DNA of 64,000 nt, taken from positions 1 through 64,000 of the forward strand of contig NZ_NTMG01000074.1 in NCBI RefSeq assembly GCF_002487355.1, in the 5' to 3' direction. This stretch comes from Candidatus Methanoperedens sp. BLZ2. GTDB lineage: Archaea > Halobacteriota > Methanosarcinia > Methanosarcinales > Methanoperedenaceae. A model generated the notes under the pieces. It did no database searches. It saw only the letters and a list, made by a program, of their open reading frames with translations, and was not told the DNA's origin. This document shows positions 1 to 7,967 of the stretch, piece after piece (the first letter of the stretch is position 1; each line of letters begins with the position of its first letter). A program made the position numbers and the translations under genes.

Positions 1-1
1 T

Positions 2-370
2 TCATATACGAACAATATATTACTCAAGGTTTATCTAATTTTCAGACAAGCTCTTAGAGACGTTGGTTTAAAATTCATTGAGAATGATCTTGAAATGCCA
101 TCATTGAATACAGTAATATTTCTTTGTGAACTCGGAGAATTAACTGCTAAACAAAAATTTGAAAAAAGTACAGAAGAAATTTTGGGATTTATAAGAGAAA
201 TGGTAGAAGCAATAGCTAAAAGCAAAATAAAAAATTCGGGCATTACTATTGAATTGTCAATTTTGAGCCTTAAACGGATTGGAATAGCTGCTGCTGAAAA
301 TAAACATAAAAATGTAACGAAAACAGTAGCAGAGATTCTAAATGATATTCTGAAATTTAAAAAAGAATAG
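2..370 (+). CDS. Hypothetical protein, 5' end outside window
   Basis: The reading frame is open from base 2, so at least 122 codons are present and the true start lies upstream of the window. The protein is rich in Lys, Glu and Ile and predicted helical, with no signal peptide or membrane segment. An internal ATG at 95 has no clear ribosome binding site, so I treat the gene as a C-terminal fragment. I do not recognise the family. Confidence 0.45.
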   Translation, partial: SYTNNILLKVYLIFRQALRDVGLKFIENDLEMPSLNTVIFLCELGELTAKQKFEKSTEEILGFIREMVEAIAKSKIKNSGITIELSILSLKRIGIAAAENKHKNVTKTVAEILNDILKFKKE

Positions 371-476
371 AATCAAATATATGAACAAAAGAAGGTAATG
401 GAATCTTTTTAATAAAATAAATAAGGCCCTCAGTAAAATATAATTAGATAACACCGTTTAGTCCATATAGTCACGG

Positions 477-509
477 TTTTTGGGTGCGCCAGAGATTGTC
501 ACCCAAAAA
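477..509. promoter_or_regulatory. Perfect 10-bp inverted repeat upstream of 586 gene
   Basis: TTTTTGGGTG (477-486) and CACCCAAAAA (500-509) are perfect inverted repeats with a 13-nt spacer, 76 bp before the ATG at 586. It could be a terminator for the upstream gene, a leader hairpin, or a dimeric operator. The sequence alone does not decide. Confidence 0.5.
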
Positions 510-585
510 TGAAATATGGATGAAATTATAAACTAAGGGATATGAATTAAAAGGCAACCTGTAGCGAAAAAATGAGGTAACACAA

Positions 586-966
586 ATGAATAAATACGTC
601 AGAAATGTTTTGTATGGTTTTTTGGCATGGCTCATACCTTTTGTAGCTTCGATCCTTTTTTATACCAGGGAAGGAGAATTGACCATTGATATTTTTTTAT
701 TGAAGTCTATTATGATTGTCGTCGGCTCCTTTTCTGCCGCGATCTTATTAATCTCTTATTTTAAAAATATCAATGTTGATTATTTAAAAGAAGGAATAAT
801 AGTAGGATTGGTGTGGTTTGGCATTAATATTGTATTGGACTTATTGATATTGGTTCCCATGTCAGGGATGTCTATAATGGATTATTTCATGCAAATAGGA
901 TTAAGGTATCTGGCAATCCCGGCAATGAGCATTGCTGTCGGAACTGCCCTGGAAAACAAAAAATAA
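586..966 (+). CDS. Small four-helix integral membrane protein, unknown function
   Basis: This 126-aa protein has about four hydrophobic segments, roughly residues 7-26, 38-58, 68-92 and 100-120, joined by short loops. There is no signal peptide or catalytic motif. A purine-rich GAGGTAA lies about 8 nt before the ATG and supports the start. It resembles conserved small membrane proteins of methanogenic archaea of unknown role. It stands alone, followed by about 730 bp without a supported gene. Confidence 0.6.
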   Translation: MNKYVRNVLYGFLAWLIPFVASILFYTREGELTIDIFLLKSIMIVVGSFSAAILLISYFKNINVDYLKEGIIVGLVWFGINIVLDLLILVPMSGMSIMDYFMQIGLRYLAIPAMSIAVGTALENKK

Positions 967-1701
967 GGAATGGATACCTTGGGATACTCATAAGATTTCC
1001 CTTCGGTAAATAAGCCAGGACAAGAGGGTCGCCCATTCTCGCTTTCACCGCCTTCGGTGCAGCTTCCAGCCGCATCCCTGATATGACGGCGCGTCCGATG
1101 AATCGGGGTTTGGCGGCATTGCAAACTGCACAGATTCACAGGATACGTTATTTCCTTTTGAATCCGTGTTTTTATATAAAAATGAAGCAATTACTATTCT
1201 TTCGGGCGCGCTGATTTTGAAAAGTTCGATGCATCTGGCAACTTAGCCGCAGATTCCGAGTCGCGCCTCGGAAGGGCGCAGACACGTATGCCTGTTGGGG
1301 CATACGTGGATTCCCGCTCCAGAAGGGTAATCTGGACGCAGATAAACGCAGATACGAATCGTGATTAGCGGGCGCGCCAGAATTGTATAAATGAAATAAA
1401 ATAATTTATGTTGTAACCGGAATTTCAATATGATTTTCGGAAAGCATAGCAGTTAATCTGCGTTCATCCGCGTTTATCTGCGGTTTTTTTCTTAAATTAT
1501 TCCATGCACGTCTAAAGCAAATCGTTTTTCTGCCCGTATTCTTACTTATTCCCATTTTGTTAATTTACCAATCTTAACGGTCAATTATTATATCTGTTTC
1601 CAAGAAGCGAGCACCCATTCATCCACCACGCTGGTGTACAGTTACATCCCTGATGGAACAGCGCGCCAGGTGAATCAGGTAGCTCGCCCTTTATCAAACG
1701 C
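967..1701. other. Gene-poor spacer with hairpin and dispersed repeats
   Basis: I see no credible coding region here; the short frames present are GC-rich and composition-biased. CACGTATGCC (1283-1292) and GGCATACGTG (1299-1308) form a perfect 10-bp hairpin with a 6-nt loop. A GCAGATAAACGCAGAT-type sequence at 1336-1353 and its inverted relative at 1456-1483, followed by seven T, form a long-range inverted pair. Confidence 0.5.
1336..1490. repeat. Inverted pair of 'ATCTGCG...CGTTTATCTGCGG' dispersed repeats
   Basis: The right copy (1456-1483) reads ATCTGCG, CATCCGCG, TTATCTGCGG in series and ends in a T-run. The left copy (1336-1353) is the inverse complement of part of it. From memory, this kind of sequence occurs intergenically in many unrelated microbial genomes; the role is unknown. 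The T-run suggests terminator use here, but that is inference. Confidence 0.4.
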
Positions 1702-1989
1702 TTATTTATACGCATCGCCTCTATACTGGACTGATGTTATCCTGACTTTCTTAACCTCGTGATCGACAGCAAAAAGGACCCTATACTTGCCAATCCTTAA
1801 TCGATATGTATTACCTGGATATCCTTCCATGGGCTTTACATCAAAACCAGATCTTGGTCGAATCGGATTCTTTTCAAACTCGTCAAGTAGCTTTAAAAAT
1901 TTTTCAACAACATGCTTTGGGACTTTTTCCAAATCTTTTTCAACTCTTTCATCGATGAGAACTTCAAATGGAGTTGTGTCTCTGCTCAA
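1702..1989 (-). CDS. RelE/ParE-family toxin (type II toxin-antitoxin)
   Basis: This 95-aa protein has the RelE-fold pattern: an N-terminal strand, two helices (residues about 15-45), then [12 protein letters not shown] and a final strand ending in RGDAYK. The [11 protein letters not shown] signature is diagnostic of RelE/StbE mRNA interferases, which cleave mRNA in the ribosomal A site. Length is typical. The gene lies 5 bp downstream of its antitoxin on the same strand, the usual antitoxin-first order. Specificity (RelE or ParE type) cannot be settled from sequence. Confidence 0.85.
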   Translation of the reverse strand: MSRDTTPFEVLIDERVEKDLEKVPKHVVEKFLKLLDEFEKNPIRPRSGFDVKPMEGYPGNTYRLRIGKYRVLFAVDHEVKKVRITSVQYRGDAYK

Positions 1990-1994
1990 CTATC

Positions 1995-2219
1995 TCAACT
2001 TCCACTTGAAGCTTTTATTCGGGATTTAAATTCTTCTTTTGAAATCCCTTTAAAATCAGCAAGGCGGCGATAATGTTCTTTGATATGTTCCGCGCTAACA
2101 TCTTCAATGGACACCTTGTTCATAAGCATATTTAGAACATCATCGAATGTCCAATCACCGAACTTATAATCCGATAATCTTTCTTTTGTTCTTTCATTTA
2201 TTGTAATGGTTGTTGGCAT
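1995..2219 (-). CDS. Antitoxin partner of RelE-family toxin
   Basis: This 74-aa protein begins with a beta strand (TTITINERTKERLSDYK) of the ribbon-helix-helix/VapB-like type found in archaeal antitoxins, followed by a helical, charged C-terminus that would wrap the toxin. It precedes the RelE-like gene with a 5-bp gap. Antitoxins of this type normally repress their own promoter. The AATTAAAACAATTGTTTTAATT palindrome just upstream (about 2219-2240) is a fitting operator. Confidence 0.75.
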   Translation of the reverse strand: MPTTITINERTKERLSDYKFGDWTFDDVLNMLMNKVSIEDVSAEHIKEHYRRLADFKGISKEEFKSRIKASSGS

Positions 2220-2240
2220 AATTAAAACAATTGTTTTAAT
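2219..2240. promoter_or_regulatory. Palindromic operator candidate of the RelE-type TA operon
   Basis: A near-perfect palindrome, ATTAAAACAATTGTTTTAAT, lies directly upstream of the antitoxin start on the minus strand. Its two-fold symmetry suits an RHH-type antitoxin dimer. No footprint is known; this is inferred from position and symmetry. Confidence 0.5.
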
Positions 2241-2297
2241 TGATATTAAAAGTAATGGGAAATGGCGCTTTCCATAGAAGATCTGGCAAATTTCATA

Positions 2298-2951
2298 TTA
2301 TCCCACTACATTAATAACAACAAGTGGTATCACTATCATCAAAACCGACCAGATAAAACCAATTTTCGTGACCGCATATCCACCCAGCGTCTGAACATAT
2401 CTCTCCATCACTGCCAGCGGGACAAGAACAAAAAGCATGGCATTAAAAATCGTAGTAGGAATATCATGCTCCGCAGGCAGATAAGTTGAATAAGGGCCGG
2501 GATTTGACCACCTGCTGATAAAAAAGATCAGCGACATATGAAGCAGCCCGATGTATGAAAAGTTCAAAAGATGTATATTAAGCCATACTTTCAGCCGTGG
2601 TCCGGGATTAATAACTTCCCCGATCTTTCTTTCAACAAAATAAAAAAATATTTCGATCCCGAAAAATACAACTGCAAGGATCAATGCAGTTTCCCATGAC
2701 CACAAAGCAAGAAGCGTGGGGATCGTAACCGTAAAAGCTGAGATCACAGCAACAAGACCAGAGGCTATTGTCCTGAAATGAGACGCTAGTCCCACGGTCA
2801 TAAAAACGATGGGAATAACGAAATTATGTCCCCACCTGGGATCTTTTACAAAGAGAAAAAATGCAGGACCAAGCCAGAATAATAGCCAGGCAACGCCCAT
2901 TATGAAAATGCCTGTTCCGGATGTCATCAATTTATCTAAATCAAGTTTCAT
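2298..2951 (-). CDS. Polytopic membrane protein, unknown function
   Basis: This 217-aa protein has six to seven hydrophobic segments (approximately 10-33, 42-62, 66-105 as two helices, 125-146, 165-185, 192-215). The ATG at 2951 follows AAGGTGGGAAC on the minus strand, which supports the start. There is no recognisable catalytic motif and no obvious operon partner, since the flanking genes are on the other strand or belong to the TA pair. I do not recognise the family. Confidence 0.6.
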   Translation of the reverse strand: MKLDLDKLMTSGTGIFIMGVAWLLFWLGPAFFLFVKDPRWGHNFVIPIVFMTVGLASHFRTIASGLVAVISAFTVTIPTLLALWSWETALILAVVFFGIEIFFYFVERKIGEVINPGPRLKVWLNIHLLNFSYIGLLHMSLIFFISRWSNPGPYSTYLPAEHDIPTTIFNAMLFVLVPLAVMERYVQTLGGYAVTKIGFIWSVLMIVIPLVVINVVG

Positions 2952-3039
2952 GTTCCCACCTTAATAACCATATAAATTTTTAAATATATGAAGTTTCTTT
3001 TAATCTATTAAATATGTAACGCAAAGGATAGCAGCAAAT

Positions 3040-3068
3040 CTTTGCGCCCTTTGCGTCCTTTGCGGTGA
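3040..3068. repeat. 'CTTTGCGCCCTTTGCG' dispersed repeat
   Basis: Tandem-like CTTTGCG units at 3040-3068 end in TTTGCGGTGA, and a related GCAAAGG lies at 3021-3027 in inverse orientation. I recall this type of sequence as a common intergenic repeat in many microbial genomes, with unknown function. No coding role is seen. Confidence 0.35.
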
Positions 3069-3148
3069 GCGTTCAATTAATCTATGAATTCCTATCGGGT
3101 TATTTAACGCTAAGCGACTAAATAATGAAAAAAATAATTTGAAAGTTT

Positions 3149-3838
3149 ATGATATCAATAATCACTCCGATCCTTAACGAGGAAGGTTATGTAAAGCCTT
3201 TTCTCATTCATTTGAATAAGGTGAAGGGCGACTTTGAACTGATACTGGTAGACGGCGGAAGTAAAGACGGGACATTAAATGAAGTGGAAAATTGCAGAAA
3301 TGAATTTCAGGGAAAATTAAGACTGCTAAGCGCTCCCAGGGGGAGAGCGATCCAGATGAATAAAGGTGCACAGGTGGCACACGGTGATATTCTGCTATTC
3401 CTCCATGTAGATTGTTTTATACAAAAAGATTCCCTGGAACTTATTGAAAAAGAAATCGGAAAGGGTGTAATTGGGGGAGGTTTCAGACAGGCTTTTTTTG
3501 ATGCAGATTTTTTCTTGAAATTCAGCAGTGCCTTTGGGAATTTGCGGGTAAGCCTGACCAGGACATTCTTTGGGGATTATGGGATATTCCTGAGAAAAGA
3601 TACCTTTGAAAAGATAGGTTGTTATGAAAATATACCTTTTCTCGAAGATGTTGAACTCTGCAAAAAGGCAAAGAAATGTGGCAAGCTTGTGCAGATAGAC
3701 CGTTATATATTTACCTCCCCAAGGCGATATTTAAGTCACGGAAGGATCAAGCTCACTATAGTTTTTAATCTTGCCTGCCTTTTTAATATCGTGGGATTCC
3801 GGCCCCGTTTCCTTTATAGATATATCGCTGACAAATGA
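3149..3838 (+). CDS. Family 2 glycosyltransferase (TIGR04283-like)
   Basis: This 229-aa protein starts with the GT-A nucleotide-binding strand (SIITPILNEE). It has the DGGSKDGT motif at about residues 35-42, LLFLHVDC at about 88-95 (a DxD-equivalent) and a late FLEDVELCKKAKK acceptor-site motif. The length and the 'GRAIQMNKGA' segment match the TIGR04283 glycosyltransferases, which often accompany radical SAM/selenodomain proteins. The substrate is unknown. The ATG follows GAAAGTTT. No membrane segment is clear, so it is probably cytosolic or peripheral. Confidence 0.85.
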   Translation: MISIITPILNEEGYVKPFLIHLNKVKGDFELILVDGGSKDGTLNEVENCRNEFQGKLRLLSAPRGRAIQMNKGAQVAHGDILLFLHVDCFIQKDSLELIEKEIGKGVIGGGFRQAFFDADFFLKFSSAFGNLRVSLTRTFFGDYGIFLRKDTFEKIGCYENIPFLEDVELCKKAKKCGKLVQIDRYIFTSPRRYLSHGRIKLTIVFNLACLFNIVGFRPRFLYRYIADK

Positions 3839-3891
3839 TAAATATATTTAACTTCGATTTTCTTTATTTATCAGATCAAAAAAATAGCATT

Positions 3892-3926
3892 TTATCCAGC
3901 CAAGGTAATTTGACTTGGCTGGATAA
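3892..3926. terminator. Perfect 13-bp hairpin after glycosyltransferase
   Basis: TTATCCAGCCAAG (3892-3904) and CTTGGCTGGATAA (3914-3926) are perfect inverted repeats around a 9-nt loop, 53 bp after the glycosyltransferase stop. A hairpin terminator or an RNA 3'-end element is plausible. There is no strong U-run, so a protein-binding palindrome cannot be excluded. Confidence 0.5.
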
Positions 3927-3945
3927 GACTTCATACTTACCTTTA

Positions 3946-3962
3946 ACGTCCGGGCCGGACGT
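3946..3962. repeat. 17-bp GC-rich palindrome ACGTCCGG-G-CCGGACGT
   Basis: The palindrome has perfect 8-bp arms around one central base and lies in an otherwise AT-rich 390-bp spacer between the chromosomal-looking genes and the plasmid-like block. It could be an operator or a recombination site near the element boundary. Only its symmetry is seen directly. Confidence 0.4.
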
Positions 3963-4237
3963 ACTAATTTTTGTTTAACGTCTATGTAGTGCCTACTTAT
4001 TTATTTTGTTCTTAGACAAAATCTCAGTATCTTCCTCGTATCTGCGGTTCATATTTGTTTGCTTAGACTTTTATTCCAGTTAACAATTTACTAAAAATAT
4101 TGGCATATCATATTAATATCAATATTATCACTTAAGTGTTTGTCAATTTTTTGACTCCAAAAAAAGTTGCACTTTCACCAGCACTTACCTCAGAAATATT
4201 AACCAATTTTTTAATTAAATAATTTTGGAGCGCGTGT

Positions 4238-4401
4238 GTCTGCCTGGAGGATAATCAGTGCGGCTTTCTCAGAACCGCATAAAAACATCAGGCAGACGCC
4301 AAAGGTGACGCACTACCGTCCCCGACGTGCTCTGAAGTATTCAAGGTTTGCGAATGCAAAAACCTTTTGTTCGATTGAAGAACAAAAACCGCACACTGCG
4401 G
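4238..4401 (+). ncRNA. Multi-hairpin structured leader or small RNA
   Basis: Five perfect or near-perfect stems occur in 165 nt. GTCTGCCTG (4238-4246) pairs with CAGGCAGAC (4289-4297) and encloses TGCGG/CCGCA (4259-4263/4275-4279). Then come AAGGTTT/AAACCTT (4343-4349/4360-4366), TTTTGTTC/GAACAAAA (4365-4372/4380-4387) and CCGCA/TGCGG (4389-4393/4397-4401). A strong AAAGGAGG follows before the ATG at 4423. A possible 60-codon frame here is better explained as structured RNA. It may be a regulatory 5' UTR, a replication-control RNA or a plasmid origin element. Confidence 0.5.
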
Positions 4402-4422
4402 CAATAAAAGGAGGATAATCCA

Positions 4423-4665
4423 ATGGAAAAAAATGTGGAAAGAAAAGTTGTCTGCGTAAAGCTGGAAGATCACGAATATATTAGGGAACTTTACAAAATG
4501 ATTACTGAAACCTATAAAACGATGGCTGCCCTGGCTGGAGTAAAACCGACAATTGGGAAAAAAGGAGAAGGACCCAAGATCAGGCACATCATAAGTTTTC
4601 TATGCGAGCACGCAGTTTATGGAGATAGAGAAATACAGAATTTTGCTACCAGGTTTGTTAAATAA
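4423..4665 (+). CDS. Small helical protein in primase operon, unknown
   Basis: This 80-aa protein has a charged helical sequence: residues 1-25 include VKLEDHEYIRELYKMI, and the second half ends in IRHIISFLCEHAVYGDREIQ. An AAAGGAGG 9 nt upstream makes the start secure. It follows a highly structured leader and precedes another small gene and the primase-polymerase, so it may act in replication control of the element. I do not recognise the family. Confidence 0.6.
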   Translation: MEKNVERKVVCVKLEDHEYIRELYKMITETYKTMAALAGVKPTIGKKGEGPKIRHIISFLCEHAVYGDREIQNFATRFVK

Positions 4666-4677
4666 AAGGAGATGGGT

Positions 4678-4827
4678 ATGCAAGAATCTTCTAAACAATT
4701 GTGTTTGCTTAATGAATTCTATAACAGGCACAAACCAATCATCGATGTTCTGGCGAGAGATGACGAAATGTTCAGAGCAGTAAAAGAAATAGCTGAAACT
4801 AAAGACAGGCCAGCTACTTCGAAATAG
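4678..4827 (+). CDS. 49-aa small protein, unknown
   Basis: This short gene begins at the ATG at 4678, which sits 6 nt after AAAGGAG; an ATG at 4672 is too close to that site. The product is 49 aa, helical and charged, with HKPIIDVLARDDEMFRAVK in the centre. It lies 12 bp after the 80-aa gene, so the two are probably co-transcribed. Function is unknown. Confidence 0.5.
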   Translation: MQESSKQLCLLNEFYNRHKPIIDVLARDDEMFRAVKEIAETKDRPATSK

Positions 4828-4873
4828 AAATGAATTGACTGAATGACAATAATAGAACACTTGCCTTTTTCTT

Positions 4874-4929
4874 GCATCTGCTCAGATGCCGTTCTCCTAG
4901 GTTAATTCGGAATCAAAGATGCAGGAGAA
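4874..4929 (+). promoter_or_regulatory. Mutually exclusive stem-loops upstream of primase gene
   Basis: GCATCT (4874-4879) can pair with AGATGC at 4884-4889 or with the identical AGATGC at 4917-4922. TTCTCCT (4892-4898) can also pair with AGGAGAA (4923-4929), and the latter contains a Shine-Dalgarno-like sequence. Alternative pairings of this kind resemble an attenuator or a riboswitch-like switch. No ligand can be inferred. Confidence 0.35.
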
Positions 4930-4990
4930 TGAAGAGCTAGCGGTATAACAATCCAAAAAATACGAATACTCCGGACTCTATGGTGATAAT

Positions 4991-6718
4991 TTGGGAATAG
5001 AACTTTTAAACGAGGCTATCAAGCTCACCAAAAAGGGGTGGGTGATACATCCACTTGCAGGTCCAAAAGATATTGGCCAAAGTCCTGGGAAGAGGCCTCT
5101 TTTAAATAGCTGGCAGAAACGCAAGAAGGCTACAGTAACAGAGTTAAAAGAGTGGTTTGAGAAAACTGATAATAATGCGGGACTTGTCCTGGGCATTGAG
5201 AGCGGGATAATTGTAATTGACCTCGATAAGTTTGATTGGGTTGATGTCCTTTTCCCTCCAGAGCAAAAGATTCTTGAGAATACATTGAGGGCAAGAAGAA
5301 CAACAGGAAGAGGTCATATTTATTTCAAGTACACTGATAAAATCGGGAATTGGAAGTTCCACGATTTCGGGATTGAGATATTGGGTGACCGTAATCAGGT
5401 AGTTGTTCCCCCTTCAGTCCACAAAGAAGGTCAACAATATAAATGGCAGCTACCGGAAGGAGCAGATCTGGAAACATTCGAGCTTCCAGAATTACCAGAG
5501 ACAGTCATTGAAACCCTCAAGCTCCTAAAGAAGTTTGATGAGAAGATCAAAGGCTGCCGTACATGCTTCAAGTGGGTGGTGAATCAGTCACCCGATGCCA
5601 TGCACGGAAAAGAAGGACGAAGATTGATGCTCGCGACTGCAACGGAGTTAAAATCCGAACATGTGACGCTTGAAGAGTTCAGGTTGTACGCAAAGAAGGT
5701 ATACGGTGATAACTACAATCCCATAAGAACAAACAGCGAGTGGAAAGGGATTGATGAAAGGAAAAGGTGGAAATGCATTACAATCCGGGAGAATTTCCCT
5801 GAAGTATTGGAATTATGCAAGACCTGTTCTAAAAAGATCCATGATAAGGATTTCATAGATATCGAAACAACGAAAAAGGCATTCGAAATAATGACCAGGG
5901 GTGATCCAATCGGATATATATTAGATACCTGGAACAAGTTCCATTCGGGAGACAGGCAATTTGGTTATGTTCTATTATGTAGTTCAGTGTGTAGCAGTAT
6001 AGTTGCAGGCGATGGATTATCAATAAACTTCAATGGAATTTCGGGAGGAGGGAAATCGCATGCATGTAGGTCAATGCTGCATCTCATTCCAGCTAAATGG
6101 TGGATCAGGAGAAATTTGAGCGATAAAGCGATATTTTATTCTGATTCTATTCAACCGGACATGATCTTTTTTTCAGATAATATTCAAATGTCTGAAGACT
6201 TCAAGATGATATTCAAGAACAGCGTCAGTGATTTCCAGGAACAGATAGAGCTTGCGACTGTTAACTACCAGTGCAAAAGTGAGATCCTGAAAGTTCCTCC
6301 CAGACTGACATGGTGGTTCACATCTGTTGCCGATATGGGTAATGTGGAAGTAGAAAGAAGCTGTCTGAAGATCGTGATGGAGGTTAATGAGCAGAGATCA
6401 AAGACCATTTCAAACAGATTGCTGAAGAGAAGGCAAAAATGTGAGGAGAAGTATCCTGAAGATTATCCAGAAGTCAAGATATGCCGAGCGATATTCAATG
6501 AGCTCAAATCGAAAAAAGAAAAGGTCGTTTTTAATTTCAATATCAAGTTCCAGGATAGTTTTAGCACCGATAGGCAGAATATGATTTTCGAGCTTCTACT
6601 GGCAACCGCACTAATAAACAAATATCAGAGGCAGAGAGATGTTGACGGTGCGATACTTGCAACAAAAGAAGATTTTATGACTGTGGTTGATAACTTTGCA
6701 GCCATCAGCGACATATAG
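4991..6718 (+). CDS. Primase-polymerase (prim-pol) with C-terminal ATPase/helicase domain
   Basis: This 575-aa replication protein resembles those of archaeal plasmids and viruses. The N-terminal prim-pol (AEP) domain spans about residues 1-180. It has KRPLLNSWQKRK, the metal-binding IVIDLDKFD (DxD at about 76-78), RRTTGRGHIYFK and a later DRNQVVVPPSVH motif. A central zinc-like part carries CRTCFKW and CKTCSKK. The C-terminal P-loop is NGISGGGKSHACRS (about 347-360) with IFFSDNIQM as the Walker B candidate. The start is TTG at 4991, after GGTGATAA. It would prime and/or replicate the integrated element. Confidence 0.8.
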   Translation: MGIELLNEAIKLTKKGWVIHPLAGPKDIGQSPGKRPLLNSWQKRKKATVTELKEWFEKTDNNAGLVLGIESGIIVIDLDKFDWVDVLFPPEQKILENTLRARRTTGRGHIYFKYTDKIGNWKFHDFGIEILGDRNQVVVPPSVHKEGQQYKWQLPEGADLETFELPELPETVIETLKLLKKFDEKIKGCRTCFKWVVNQSPDAMHGKEGRRLMLATATELKSEHVTLEEFRLYAKKVYGDNYNPIRTNSEWKGIDERKRWKCITIRENFPEVLELCKTCSKKIHDKDFIDIETTKKAFEIMTRGDPIGYILDTWNKFHSGDRQFGYVLLCSSVCSSIVAGDGLSINFNGISGGGKSHACRSMLHLIPAKWWIRRNLSDKAIFYSDSIQPDMIFFSDNIQMSEDFKMIFKNSVSDFQEQIELATVNYQCKSEILKVPPRLTWWFTSVADMGNVEVERSCLKIVMEVNEQRSKTISNRLLKRRQKCEEKYPEDYPEVKICRAIFNELKSKKEKVVFNFNIKFQDSFSTDRQNMIFELLLATALINKYQRQRDVDGAILATKEDFMTVVDNFAAISDI

Positions 6719-7008
6719 GTAGGCAAGCACACATTGCAAGAACTGATGGTAGCAATCTAAAACAGGTGGGGAATGAAGTATCTGGCAATACATTACAGGA
6801 GACTTTCAAGAAGACAGGTTTGCGGGGGAGTAGAATGAGCCAACCAATTACGAAAAAATTGTGGAGATGATTGATTAGGCCTCACTGATGCCTGCAAAAA
6901 CATTCCTCGATATCATGGAGCGAAGCCAAAAAATGGGGCGGTAAGGAACCTGATGGGCTGGAGACATCACTTGAAGTTACTACAAATCCGTTCGCAAAAG
7001 GCCTCTTC

Positions 7009-7314
7009 CTAGCTTTTAGGAACTCTTACCCAAAGATTCCCATTAGCCGCTAAAAGTCCTTTATCTGTGATCGTCATAATCTCGGTAAAACCAAGAGCAT
7101 CCGTAAACTCGATTTTGGGCCCCTTTTTTATATAAGAACCCTTCTCAGTGTATTTAACATCAGCAGGAATGAGAAGATAGGTCCCATCATCCCTGAGCTC
7201 AAGAGTCTGATTAGGAGGAACACTTAACTTAAACGTGCCTGGATAGATGTTAGCGTTTACGCATCCAGATAAGGATACAACCAGCATTCCAATGATTATT
7301 ATTTCGATCTTCAT
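7009..7314 (-). CDS. Small secreted lipoprotein
   Basis: This 101-aa protein has an N-terminal hydrophobic stretch followed by LSGC at residues 15-18, a lipobox, so the mature protein would be anchored at Cys18. The rest is beta-rich (LELRDDGTYLLIPADVKYTEKGSY), like small extracellular sandwich domains. Its ATGA start overlaps the stop of the AbrB-like gene, indicating translational coupling. Role unknown; it may act at the cell surface with the divergent conjugation operon. Confidence 0.6.
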   Translation of the reverse strand: MKIEIIIIGMLVVSLSGCVNANIYPGTFKLSVPPNQTLELRDDGTYLLIPADVKYTEKGSYIKKGPKIEFTDALGFTEIMTITDKGLLAANGNLWVRVPKS

Positions 7315-7502
7315 TCAAATTTCACCTTATCAAGTGGTACAAGAACAATCTTGGAGCCATCCCATTTAGCAACAAGCTCTTCACCTTGTTCTAATCCTAA
7401 ATCAAAACCTTTTGGTATATTTATAACTGCGCTTCCGTTAGGTCTTAAGTAATATTTAACGGATGTGAATAGTAAATCTTCTTTAGATAATCCTTTCCTC
7501 AT
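7311..7502 (-). CDS. AbrB/SpoVT-like DNA-binding protein
   Basis: This 63-aa protein contains a swapped-hairpin AbrB pattern: YYLRPNGSAVINIPKGF, LGLEQGEELVAKWDGSKIVLVPL. These proteins are dimeric transcription factors or antitoxins. It is divergent from the conjugation-type operon at 7614 and shares a 111-bp intergenic region with TATA boxes on both sides, so it is a good candidate regulator of that operon. No toxin gene is adjacent; the downstream partner is a lipoprotein. Confidence 0.65.
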   Translation of the reverse strand: MRKGLSKEDLLFTSVKYYLRPNGSAVINIPKGFDLGLEQGEELVAKWDGSKIVLVPLDKVKFE

Positions 7503-7575
7503 ATTTGAACCAACCGTATCCTTCTATATAGTTTATAACTTTATATAAATTATTGCATTATGAGGACATTTTAAG

Positions 7576-7613
7576 GGGAAATTATATAAACAAATAGGTA
7601 ATTTCGCAATTTT
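7576..7613 (+). promoter_or_regulatory. BRE/TATA promoter of conjugation-type operon
   Basis: GGGGAAA at 7576-7582 resembles a BRE. It is followed by TTATATAAA at 7582-7590, about 25 bp before the ATG at 7614. This spacing predicts a leaderless or nearly leaderless transcript, as is common in archaea. Confidence 0.6.
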
Positions 7614-7967
7614 ATGCGAATTTATATAGTTGGATTAATGGCATTCATGATGCTGGGAGGTCTGGCATCGGCAGCAAATGATAGTGATCTGATGCAACCG
7701 GGTATGGGACGTGCCTGGCTTGCAGTCCAGGGTGTAGAAGTACAGAATACGCTCAATTTTGTGCTGGGAGCTCTCGTTGTAGTGACTTTGGTATCATACG
7801 TAGTCTTCACAGGAAAAGCCGGGATATGGCTTATGTCAAACTCAACTACGATGGGAGACCCCAGAGAAAGATCTCATGCTCAAAATGCAATGCTGCATGT
7901 CTTGTATGCATTGGTGGCGATAGTATTGCTCATAAAAATTGGCACCACATTCTTTGGCTGGTATTGA
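7614..7967 (+). CDS. Pilin-like (VirB2/TrbC-type) membrane protein
   Basis: This 117-aa protein has a signal-peptide-like N-terminus (residues 1-20, ending LASAAND) and two further hydrophobic helices (about 47-66 and 94-115) separated by a short charged loop. This is the layout of VirB2/TrbC-type pilins. It is the first gene of an operon that continues with a single-pass protein, a TrbL/VirB6-like protein and a VirB4-like ATPase. Sequence similarity alone would not prove the pilin assignment; the call rests on topology and neighbours. Confidence 0.5.
   Translation: MRIYIVGLMAFMMLGGLASAANDSDLMQPGMGRAWLAVQGVEVQNTLNFVLGALVVVTLVSYVVFTGKAGIWLMSNSTTMGDPRERSHAQNAMLHVLYALVAIVLLIKIGTTFFGWY

Noticed and set aside
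2262-2489. Coding frame overlapping the membrane protein 3' end
   Set aside because: It is a shadow in the opposite strand of a well supported membrane protein.
3892-3962. Attachment site of an integrated plasmid
   Set aside because: The palindromes are striking, but I could not find a matching direct repeat at the other edge of the block and no integrase is seen.
4236-4418. 60-aa protein-coding frame
   Set aside because: The frame covers a region of five stems, has no ribosome binding site and no homology that I recognise; structure explains it better.
7826-7963. Upstream ATG for the exported protein of the conjugation operon
   Set aside because: It would overlap the pilin-like gene by 140 bp and add a Cys-rich piece unlike a signal peptide; the TTG that overlaps the stop fits operon coupling better.
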